In this document: piece after piece, positions 9,372 to 21,400 of the stretch
How the letters are laid out: the number at the start of each line of letters is the position of its first letter
Numbering within the stretch: position 1 is the first letter of the stretch
Assembly: GCA_008931825.1 (NCBI GenBank)
Contig: QXVZ01017630.1
Span: forward strand, 1 to 21,560
Direction: 5' to 3'
Source: Phallusia fumigata
Lineage: Eukaryota; Chordata; Ascidiacea; Phlebobranchia; Ascidiidae
DNA length: 21,560 nucleotides
The notes under the pieces: generated by a model
The model's database searches: none
Seen by the model: only the letters and a program-made list of their open reading frames with translations
Told to the model about the DNA's origin: nothing
Program-made: the position numbers and the translations under genes

Positions 9372-9400
9372 GAGGTTAAGATTTTGTGGTTCTGTGAATC
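9372..9400 (+). promoter_or_regulatory. Candidate 5' UTR / trans-splice acceptor of ACE
   Basis: A pyrimidine-rich acceptor (tgtattttcttag) ends at 9371, 29 bases before the ACE start codon. With no upstream exon visible, it could be a spliced-leader acceptor or the end of a 5' UTR intron. This is inference from position only. Confidence 0.3.
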
Positions 9401-9456
9401 ATGAAGGCAGAAACCGCCTTTTTGCTGGTGTTATCAGCCGTGTGTGCACTAACAAG
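9401..9456 (+). CDS. ACE: ACE exon 1: signal peptide
   Basis: It encodes [18 protein letters not shown] plus two bases of the next codon, then a GTGAGA donor (phase 2). Short basic-polar start, hydrophobic core and small residues at the end are typical of a cleaved signal peptide for secretion or type I membrane insertion. Confidence 0.85.
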
Positions 9457-12400
9457 GTGAGAAACGGGTTCCGCAATTTGCTTTGCACCTGTCTATGTTT
9501 TTTTCTCTCACGGTATAATTGCCGTCGTCAGCCACCAACGCAGTAAACGCTTTGGCAAACAATTTGATATTTATGGTTTGGAAAGTAAGTAAATACATTA
9601 TGGCCGCCATGCACTAAGCTATTTACAATTACTTTTAAATCGGAAAAGCAGCAGCAGGGGTCTGTTGAAAAAGGATGCCCTAAGGTAAGCATTTACAGTT
9701 TCTGATCATCTGAATGCCTTACAATACAACACGTCAAACACATTATACCTATCTGAAACTCTGCAGCGTAACACTTTTAAAAACACTGGTACATGATTGA
9801 AGAGCCCCGAAGCCATACCGTATTTAAGACGGTTTGGCTCCTTTTATGTATCCAACACATTTTAATGACATTGTTGCATTATATTAATTATTTTTCATAT
9901 TTTGGAAATTTCGTTTTTTTACATTTTTCGGTCGGTTCTATAAGAAAATGGGTTCCTAACCTATAGGTTGTTTGGTTTAGATCTAAAACCTAGCTCTGGT
10001 CAAGGTCTTAAGCGATATGAACCGGTTGGTCCATTTTCATGCACTAATTGCTTTGCTGCTTGCAGCGGCGCGGCAGCACAAGAAAACANAAAAACACTGG
10101 AACATGATTGAAGAGCCCCGAAGCCATACCGTATTTAAGACGGTTTGGGTCCTTTTATGTATCCAATACATTTTAATGACATTGTTGCATTATATTAATT
10201 ATTTTTTATATTTTGGAAATTTCGTTTTTTTACATTTTTCGGGCGGTTCTATAAGAAAATGGGTTCCTAAGCTATAGGTTGTTTGGTTTAGATCTAAAAC
10301 CCAGCTCTGGTCAAGGTCTTAAGCGGTATGAACCGGTTGGTCCATTTTCATGCACTAATTGCTTTGTTGCTTGCAGCGGCGCGGCAGCACAAGAAAACAT
10401 CACTGCGCTGGCAATAGATTTCGCAGCGAATTACTCGCGAGACGCCGCTGTGATGCTTTATGACGTCACAGTCGCGTCATGGAATCATGACACCAATATA
10501 ACCGACTACAACCTTCAGAAAATGGTAAGGAAACATCTTGAGTCAGCTTACAACATATGTTGGTGTTTGTACAACGACACAATTTATGTAAAACGGGGCT
10601 CCACAAGGACGGACTGGCTTATCTCAAAACCCCGGTTCGTGGTCGAAAAGGTGTTGTTCAATTGCTCTTAAATCATTTACACTTTACCCTTTGTTGATTT
10701 AAAAAAGGTGTGTGTTTGCAACCTTGCTAATTTTAATCCTTAAGTTAACCAATGATATCAATTGTTGAATCTTTGTCGTTCAGAATTGGAAAACTTCGTG
10801 AAATCGGGGTCGCATTTCTAACTTGTTAACATCAAAATGTGGTAAAAATATGCGTGCAGATATTCAGCTATTAATTCCCTTAGCTGCTTGACAACTACAG
10901 TTATCACCCAATTAGACAATGGCAACACTGTTAAATGTTAAGTAACCAAAAAAACAAAGTGGTGCAAATTATCCTGAATTCTGTAAGTAGTGGCATAACT
11001 AGTCGAAAACTTGGAGAAAAAGGGCAAATACTTTAATGGTTTTAAAAGTTTTTGACAATATGGTGGGCCTTGGCTTCCTTTTCCACCTTTTGGATATGCC
11101 CCAAAACGAGCAACAAATAGGTTTAAATCTGTTCAAAGGTCGTACACAAGATTTAGCGCCTTATTGAGTGTTTGCTAATTACTTGAAATGTGCTTGCCCG
11201 TTGCAGTACAGTTTGTTTGCCTTATCTTGATTGCGCAGGAGGTCGCACAGGTCGGTGGCATTACGTGCTGCTTTTGGACTGTAAATTCCTATGCGTTTGA
11301 TATAAAGCAGTTAGGTCGTAAATCAAGATCCTTACGCTTGCGACTCCCCAACATTTTTTGGCTTTAGGTGTGGGGGTACAATAAGTTGATCGTGGTTTAA
11401 TGATCGTTCACTTTGCCCAATATATCTTTCGAAATCAGAAACACTCGTCACGGACTTAAATCGTAACTTAACAGCAAAGCCGGAATTGCTGGAAACTTTG
11501 TTGACTGAAAATGAACTGAGTTTACCAAAACGCGACTCTGCAATTTCTGCTTAGTTGCAAGTTAGGATGTAACACTGTATTTCGAAATTATTAACGTCCA
11601 TTGGAACCTCAAACGTTTTCGAAGTATGATGTAAGAATTAAATTTCCGTCGTAATTCATGTAAACCTACATAGCAGAGTTTGATTACTGTTTTGTTTTTC
11701 TTGTAGAATGAAGAGAACTTGCGGTACTCAGAGTTTGCCCTTCAATATGGAACAGAGGCCAAAGCCTTGTTTGATGGTAAAACTCAAGATATCACCGGTA
11801 AGTCATTTGAAGAATTGATGGCTGTGTATTCACTTTGACTTGGGATCGGTGTACAGTATTTATAAGGAGCAATAACGACTAACCTAAAGTATATGGAACA
11901 AAAATGTTGGGTATACGAAACATTTTCCCTGAATGCCTTGGTGTATAATTCACTTCAATGTACAGATGCAGCCGCACTAAGACAGATCGAGAGCATTATG
12001 ATACTTGGAACAGCCAACCTACCCCAAGAAGAACAAGTTCGGGTGAGTATTTACTTGATTTTACGACAGTGATGTAAACCTCTGCAAAATGTGATACGTT
12101 CATCGCAGTACAACAATCTTGCTGGATGGATGCAAGCCAATTACAGCACAGCGATGGCTGTAATGCCGGATGGAAGAGAACTACTTCTTGACCCAGGTGA
12201 TACAAACTGGAAGCGCGCACTGTTATGGAGGGGATGGTCAATGTTGGCATAGCCTGCTGTGTTAAATTATACGACTTTTACCTTTTAAGTTTATAGCTTC
12301 TATAGTTAAATTAAATCGACCACAAAGTCTGTATTGTAACGCGCTACAAACGCTTTAAATTGTACGTAAAGCGGGGCTGGACATACCTACACCTAATCTC

Positions 12401-15400
12401 GCTTTGGATTAGACTTTATAGTGCAAGTGCTGCCAATTGTGCAGTGGTAGAGCGCAGGTGTTTACAGTGCCAATCAAACATAAGCCAGCGAATCTCTTTT
12501 GTTTGCTGTCCTTTGTCAGTAAAGAACGCACAATGGCGGTTGCAAGGAGGACAAACAGTCGTTTCCAGTTTGTGCAAGTCACACACTGCACGAAACGTCT
12601 GTACGTCATTTGGAACCTTCTGGAACGTTGAACCGTTGTTTGTCCCCTTGATTGCAGCGTGTGATGGCCGATCGTTACGACCTAACGATTATCACACAGA
12701 GTTTACGTAAAAACCTGTTTGAATTTTTTGTACTGAATCCATGGGGGCATTAATGTATATTTTTCAAAACACAAGTGTGTTTTTCGGGGTGTGTCACATA
12801 TTAAATTCATGGTTTTTCTGAACTTTTTACGTGACGGCATAATTTTACGGCTGTAACCTTCAGTGGTAATGCTGATAATCCGTCAATATTGAGATTGTTA
12901 TGGAGTGACGGTCACGAAAGCTGTTATAAGTATAGCAGCTCATTACTCGCTTGATTAAAAGACAAAATTAACACACATAAAGTGTAACACTGGGTCACAA
13001 GAGGCGTTCTGGTGGTTTAGAATCCGTTAACTGACAACATTTAATCGGTTGTTCATAAAGTATGTTTTGAGGTACAGAACGAGATTTCACGCTTCAAAAT
13101 AGTTTTTACTTAAAATGCGTTACTTTTTTGTATGTTACCCAAAACTTGTGCGCATTTCAGCTTTCTGTCATGCATATTTCCGGTGCAATGGTTCTTTAAA
13201 TGGAAATTTCCAGGCTTCGGTAAAAAATCTGTTGCTTCATGGTGGAAATAATGAAACATACCTCAACGCATTGCCATGTTTTTTTGATCAACCACTTGAT
13301 CCACGGCAACTAGGGAAATTGCTTGCGCATTTTTAGGTCTAGCTTAGCCTGGTACTTTAAGCCAATATTTACTTGTTCTTATTCTTTTCGCCTTTTTACA
13401 GACCTAACCGCGCTTATGGCGACGTCACGTGACTACCTTGAGTTGAAATACGCGTGGAGGGGCTGGTACGAGGCAGCTGGACGTCCGATAAAAGACAATT
13501 ACGAGGAATTCGTGGGTCTTTCCAACACAGCCGACCAGGGAGACGGTACGTATTAGGATCGCCCTTGAGTTTTGGTGAAAAAATTTAGGTTATCTCTTTA
13601 TTAACAAGAAAGTAAACGCTTTGTCATTTTTAAATCTTGGCTCTGCGTTCTGTGCCACTAAAACCTGGAAAATCGATCTGCGCGTCAAACATTACCAACC
13701 TTCACTAGATCGGTAAATGCAAGTAATTTGACGTTTAGCGGACCGTAATTTCAAATATTTGCTTTTAATTTGCAGGCTTTGCCGATACTGGTGAGGCTTG
13801 GCGATCTTGGTATGAAGTGAACGATCTCGAAGCTATAACAGAAGCCCTGTGGTTAGACGTACGTAATGTTTTGTTAATATCCTTTAATAGTGGGACATTT
13901 TTGCCCTAACCATTTTGACACTGGTTTTTAGTACGTTCCATATTGCTGAACATTCATTTCTCTGTAGGGAAAGGTAATCACTGCAACTATTTCAACGTTT
14001 CCATTGTTTTACAGCTCAAGCCACTTTATGAACAGTTACATGCTTACGTCAGACGCAAGCTTTATGACGTGTACGGTCCAAACTACATCAATCTGCAGGG
14101 ACCAATACCAGCTCATTTGCTTGGTAAAAAGTTCAACCCTTTACTATAACCTAGACATACTGGTAGACAGCAATGAATCAGTATTTTTAAGTCGTTAGCT
14201 TTTAAGACATACCGTCACCTGTCAACCATGAAGCAAAAGCATTCCTATAAAGTTTACCAAAAAAAATGTTGTCCAATCGTTTTTTATACTTGCAACAAAA
14301 TTTAACAAACGTTAAAAAAAACATAATTGCCAGTTAAGTTAAATTGAGTTTGTTTCGCTTGATAAAAGAACATAACGACACAACAGCGCTAAATCAATCA
14401 CCAGGCCGGAAATAGCTGCTCAACGTTAAAACGTTATGTGGCGCAAAAAGGGTGAAGGCACAATTGCTGGATCGATGTTGAACGCGCGGCAGCTACACAG
14501 TTTCTAAGTTTAACAAACCGATTATTAAACAACATTTTGAATAACTCCTAATTTTAATCCAGTCATTAAAGTTAAACTTAGAATTGCGGATTTCTGGCAG
14601 CACATACAAAAACGTAAACGCTACAAATATCTTATTTTTGTTTCTTTTTTTAGTTTTCGCATAGCTTGTTTACACTAGTGTTTACTGCAAACGTATGGTT
14701 TTAAAACTGAAAACGTCGTTTATTACTGTCATATTCCATTTGTAGGGATGCTATTTTTAGATTTGTCTGTCATGTGAGTGGTCGATATATGATTTAGTGA
14801 GTAAACGGTACCACTGCGTGCAAAGCTAACACGCGGCAAACAATCCTTTCAGTTAATTAGTGCTCATGACGTACTGCGCACAGGCATGATTCATTAGCGC
14901 ACAGCAAAAAACGTCATTGTGACAATACCAAGTATCAAACAGGGGTAGTTTACTTCACCTGACAGCAGGTTCAAAGAGGGGTCATGTTAAAATGGTATGT
15001 AACTAAAGTTGGTGTGTTATTTAAAACGTTATGAATATCGGGGTAGTTTGGTATTCCACAATTTAAGAAACTATATTTGCAACTGCCTGAAAACTATTTT
15101 TTGTAAACAAGTCAATCTTTTGATATTAGCGCAAACGACACAAAATGCATTTAATCTTTGAAAGTTTTCTGACATGGTAATTTTTGGTAAAATTTCCTCC
15201 GGTAACTGGAACTAAACAACTTTATATGTCGAAAGAGTTATTGCGTTTGTTAAGTGATTGGCTGCCCCTGCAATGTATTAAAAGTGTTAATTGAGGCAGG
15301 TCAATGTAAAACGGATGCAAAATTACGGCGCAAGGAAAAACGCTTTCCCAAGATTGCCTGCAGACCCCGTGTAATGAAAAACGCGTACTGAGCACTGATC

Positions 15401-18400
15401 GCAAAGCGTGTATTTTGTCGTAGTCGGTCCCTAATTGAAGGTGTTAGAGCGTGTGTTTGCTGCTTGCATTGCATTGAAATGCAAGATGGAGATTAAAGTT
15501 TAGTTTAGGATTTGTTTTAGTTCTTACTATTTTAGTTTACTATTCGGTGACGATTGATGTTAGCAGGACCGTAGATCTAGGTAGCTAAGCAACATATTCA
15601 AATATCATGTGGAGTTTTATCTACTGCAAGTCCTAAACTTTGTCAAAATGAATTACAATGTAAGTGTTATCGCTTATGTGTGAAATTAACCGTGTGTCTA
15701 CAGAAAATGAGAAGTAATATTCGTTTTGATAAATTTTTGACCACTGTTTTGTATTGTAGGAAATATGTGGGCTCAGCAGTGGGGCAACATCTATGATCTT
15801 GTTGAACCTTATCCCGGAAAAGCTGGAGTTGACGCCACTCCCGGAATGCAGGCGGCGGTAATTATGCTCAACAACACATACCAACTTATTAGGACACTTC
15901 AGCTTTTCACGATTGAGTATAGATTTCAACTCGATCAAGTAGAAGGCTGTTTAACTGGTAAAGGGCAATTTGCTTGTGCAACACAAACAAAACATGAAAC
16001 CATCCTAATTTAGGTGACAACAATAATATTTGCTAAAGTAATAATTTCAACGAGACTTACAGTTTTTTTAGTGGCTTTTGTTCCTTGCAGGAAAATCTTG
16101 TTATTAAACTTGTTTTTGAAAGTGTCCTACTAATCGTGGCACTTTTTAGGAGGTTACCTAAATTGCATTTATTGCTGGAACTGGTATAATTACTATCTGG
16201 AGTTGTTCACAAACACTAATTTCAGGGATACGACGCCCTGAAAATGTTTGAAGTTTCTGAAGAATTCTTTACTTCGCTTGGTCTCGAAGCCATGACAGAA
16301 GAATTCTGGAACTACTCCATGATTACGAAACCAGCGGACCGTGACGTTGTATGTCACGCATCAGCGTGGGATTTCTATAATCAGAAGGATTTCAGGTGAA
16401 ATGATTTTTTTGTATAAAAAGGCAGATACATGCATAACAAATTAGATTAAGGGTACATTAACAAGCAAATTCAAACAATGTACCTGTGTGTGATTTGTCA
16501 AAATACTTAAAACAGTTACTCATCACAGTATGCAATAATAACTGCAGCAATAAATTATATGCACGCGCATATTTGATGTTATAGGATCTGCCCTGAAGCT
16601 TTGATGCAGGCCAACAATAACGACACACTCATGTATGAGTCACATAGAACGTCAGGTCTGCAAAAGACATTGTACCGAATCAGATTTAGCTCCGCATAGG
16701 CTCCTGTCGTGGGTTCGAATCCCACCGTAGGCTAGATTTTTTCTGGTCCGTGCACTGCAGAATGGACATGCTTGGAAGTCCAACTCTCGAGATCATGCCT
16801 CTTGCAGGCCTGCGTCCCCTGATTCATCACGACAACGAAGCAATCTAAAACTACTATTTACTTCTTCTTTGTACAGAATTAAGATGTGCACAGTAGTGAA
16901 CATGGAGGATCTGATCACTGTTCATCACGAGATGGGACACATCCAGTACTTCCAGCAGTACGCCCATCAACCAGTTCCCTTCCGTGGTGGAGCCAATCCA
17001 GGATTCCATGAAGCGGTGAAACTGTGATCATTGGCTCATAAACGAGACAATGTTGTGCTATTGAACCAATGATACGCCTTGAAACACTAAGCACGCGAAT
17101 CTGTGCATAGTTTTGTACCGATAGTGAATAAATGGAGCATGCTTTTTAGTTCGGTATTTACTACCGATTAGGCCAATACATTTATTCCACAAATCCGTTT
17201 TTTCTAAACACGCCGTTCAAAATGATTTTAACTGAAGCCTTTTTTGATAATAAACTTAAATCTGACAGAAGAAAAACATTTCAATCGATGAATTTAAACT
17301 CATCAAAACCTCTATTGTTAAAACATTGTCGTTTTTTTGTAAAATTTGAGTTTAAAACATGTCGGTACAAGTTGACGTAAAAATTCTTTCTGTACAAACG
17401 CCCTTTGACCCGTATAGACCTTTTTTCACGGAAAACAGAAATAATGAAGTTAGGAAACTGCCGTTTTTTGCCGAATACACAGGCATACAGAAACTGAAAA
17501 TGTTTTTTCCTAAAACGAACCGCTGGTTTTGTACCATATCTATCTTTTTGATCAGGTTGGGGACACCCTTGCGCTGTCGGTAAGCACACCAGAGCATCTT
17601 CAAACAATAGGCCTTCTGGACTCTGTAGAGACGGACACAGAGGCGGATATAAACTACCTTATGTCACAAGCTATGGACAAAATCGCTTTCCTGCCATTTG
17701 GCTTCATGATCGATAAGTGGAGATGGAGAGTGTTTGACGGAACCACTATCAAAGCTCACTATCAATCGTCTTGGGATGACCTTAGGTACCCAATAAGAAT
17801 AATTTGCTTCGTCAGTTAGCGAGCATTTAAGACTATAACTGTTTGGTAAACAAGCGAATATTTTTGACGCCATGAAGGAGTTTTTAAAACTATTGTTGCG
17901 TTTGAACAAAACATCCAAACACTTTATTTTCTATAGCTATTCAAGGACAAATTCGACACGGCTTCAAAATATCATATCGTCCGCCACATTTCCAAATCTC
18001 ACTTCATTTTTTCCGCAAAGAAGTTAGGGGTGAGACAAATTCCGAACAAACATCGCCTTGACGAGATTTTTTCCTGTTGACGGAAGTGTTTACGACCTTT
18101 AAGACGCTCCAAAGTCCTTAGGCTAACCTACTGGGCGTTTCCTATGTTTACCTTGTGTTAATTTGTTACTCGGACTTCTGGCCTACGTAGACTTATGGGT
18201 TATTGCAGCGAACAGACTATGTACACGTGTACTGACAGTTTGGTCGTAAAAATAACGACTCGCAATGTACACACCGGAAAACCAGTTGTCACGATTTACA
18301 ACGCGGAAAAGGTCGCGATTCCTAATTTATTGATTCCCAATTAGAAGCTTCAGCTGTAGTCAGGTTGATGTAAGTCCTCAACAGTCTGTTTTCTTGCTCT

Positions 18401-21400
18401 GTAAACAAAGTGTATCAGAGGAGTGTTTAAAGAGCGCCTCGTCTCGTGTGTGTTGTTTTGCCCCAAGCAACTTCGAAAGCAGCTGTTGTTTTGCCCCAAC
18501 CAAACTTTGTAAGCAGCTATTTTTAAAACCCATTATGTCCTATATCGCTTAAACCGAAAGTGGCCACATTAAAACTTCTGTGAGACAGAAAAGAATACAA
18601 ATTACGCCGGAACACAAAAACATTTCAGCGTTAGAAGCTGTTTAAAAATTCCAGCATCGCTGAAAGTGGTGACATCAACAACTTCGCTGTGGGACGAAAA
18701 TATTTTACACCGGAAAACAACGAAACACTATTAGCTCATATCTATACTCCACGAATTAGCGTTCCATCATTGGCGGATCCAAATGCAATGTGGAGTGTTT
18801 TCTTTCGTTACAGTGTCTTGAATTATTCTTGTTCATTATTTCTAGATTTTTGCTACTGATCTCTTTACAGCGCATTGTGTCAGCTTTACATGATGATACT
18901 TACATATATTTGAAGCAAATCTATATGCAACCTTGTGTTTTTGCAGATTGCAATATCAAGGCATCGTGCCACCAGTAGAACGCGATGGAACGTTAGACTT
19001 CGACCCGGGCGCGAAGTTTCACATTCCAGCTAACGTGCCTTACATAAGGTTAGAACTTATCGCTAAGACAACAATACCTTATCTCGAAGATAGAACCCTG
19101 CTTGTTTAGCGATACTTGTCAGCAGCTTATCAGCTAATGAAAAAAAGAATTGTAGGTGATGGTTTAACTTAACTTAGGTACCTAAAAAAACAATTGCTAA
19201 TTTCACAGATTTTAATCGCTTTGTCGCAACGCCTGTAATACAATGGACATGTTTTATGCTAGTTTAGTAGCATTTCTTTTGTAAGTAACGCAAGTCACTG
19301 TTAAACTGTTATTTAAACTACTTGGAAATTATTTTCTTGTAACATTTTGTAAAATTCTTTGTCTTGGTAAAATTTTCCACGCACTAAAGTTGTTTTCACC
19401 AGACAATAGAAATGCCGAATCAAAACAAAATCTGTGTCACTGGTCGAAGTTCGTTTGCTTTTCCAGGTACTTTGTGAGTTTCGTCATCCAGTTTCAATTC
19501 TACGAGGCGATGTGCGACGAAGCCGGATTTCAGGGCGATCTCTACAAATGCGACTTCTACAATTCCACGGCAGCCGGGGATAAGCTGGCGTAAGTTACTT
19601 CAAACTTTTATAGAACGCGCCGACGAAGGAAGAACCTCAAAAGTGTAGCCAGCCCAAATACTTTGGGGATGGCAAGTGACCTAACTTAATGTGCAACTTA
19701 GATATTTTTACCAGGGGTATAGCCTACCTTAATGTACATTTTTAAAATTTTAAAGAGGGACATGGCCTCTTTTGCCCCCCCCCCCCTTCCTGTCCCTAGC
19801 TACGCCCTTGCCTTAAGTGCAACTTATGCACAAGTGAACATCTTTGGCAAGAGTTGGTAATGGAAAACCCAAAAGCACTAATATTCGCATCTAAATGATA
19901 ACTCAATACAGTTTCATATAAATTTTGCTTTAGTTTCCAATATTTTAACCTTCTTTAAAGCTGGTCCAAGAATTGAAACTAACAATTAAACACAGAAGTA
20001 TACCTTGTCAAACAGACTTGTAAGAGGTTTGTGTCGTTCGCCACGTTTTCCCTTAATGCGTTGCCCATTATGTATATTTGTCCTATCTGTTACCATTTAC
20101 TGTTAAAATGACCTTTGTTTTTTGGCAACCTAGGGCGATGTTGCAAATGGGTTCCAGCAAACCATGGCCTGAGGCAATGCAAGCCCTGGTGGGAGCTCCA
20201 GACATGTCGACCGCAGCCCTGAAGAGATATTTCCAACCGTTGACTGACTGGCTGATGGCACAGAATGAAGCTAACAATGAGGTCATTGGCTGGGCTGATG
20301 ACCAATGGAGACCAAGTATGTATAAGTGGAGGGGTTTGTGAATAAATACTATAAGCATAGAGCTTGTACATGTTAAATACATTGCAATGAAAATGTTTCA
20401 ATAGTTGAATTTATTTCATTAGTTTCCTGAGGGTTAGAGCAAAGTTCTGTGCTTCAGGAAATAACAAGATATCGAAACTGCATACCAACCCACAAACTTG
20501 TAGACGCAAAGCAGTTGCACTAACCCGCTCCCTACTCAAGTTTAAAAGTTTTTTTAGCTGGAAATTCGATTCAAATAGTTGCAAAGCGTATTAAATTTTT
20601 ATCATCTACCCGAACCGCACTTTTATTACGTATGTCAAATTTTAGTCGCCACTACTTTTATTTCTATGAGGCACATGTGGTTTAGTTAGCAGGTGAGTAA
20701 TTAGCTGAAATTGGCACTGTTTTATATTGAGTATCCCAGAACTAGCAACAAACGAGTTTTGTAAACAGTAAAAAATGGAAAGTTGGTCTGAACATAAGTG
20801 GTTAATGAGAAAATAAGGTTAAGAAGCACCGGCCTAAAACCTCCACTTTCGTCTTCAGTGGGATTTTCTAATCCAGCCGGCGTCCCTGCTTTCTTGACTA
20901 ACTACAACTCGTCTTCGGAGTCTAAAATGTTCGATGCAGTCGAGGCCGAGTGGAACTACAATGTTGACATCAACGACCAAACGCAAGCGACAAGCGTAAG
21001 TTACCGATCCTCGCGTCTGGTATTCCTAATTCTGATACTGTGCCGTTTACACAAGGCCAGTTCAGTATTTAAGATTGAAGCAACTAAACAACAATATAGT
21101 CCATTCCTGTCTGATTTTTTTAACAGGTTGGGCTCGTTTTCCTGAAAAATAACTGAGAAAGCGGATACTGAGACTGTAATTCCTTTCTTGTCATGTGTGC
21201 ACTAATAGCACGAAAATGTATGCGCTATTCTGTTACTATTTTAATGCTATAGTATGTACATGGATCATCCCAATAGTGTTTTGGCAACGGTCAGTAAGTT
21301 GGGTGAATCGATCATACCTTACTACAGTGGAGCTGTTTGCCAAATTGATTATAAAATCTCATTTTGGCAACTTTATGTAACTCTGTGGCAAACAGTGCAC

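Noticed and set aside
10017..10277. Plus-strand frame running through N10089
   Set aside because: It arises only from the assembly duplication and is mostly intron.
12438..12457. Third tRNA-derived SINE
   Set aside because: Only an A-box-like string; no B box or shared tail.
16584..16705. Open stretch after an AG in ACE intron 10, in phase with exon 10
   Set aside because: It has no ACE similarity, ends in a stop inside the SINE, and exon 11 joins exon 10 correctly without it.
17281..17607. Overlapping open frames on both strands in ACE intron 11
   Set aside because: Several frames are open at once, no motif was recognised, and part overlaps exon 12; probably chance.
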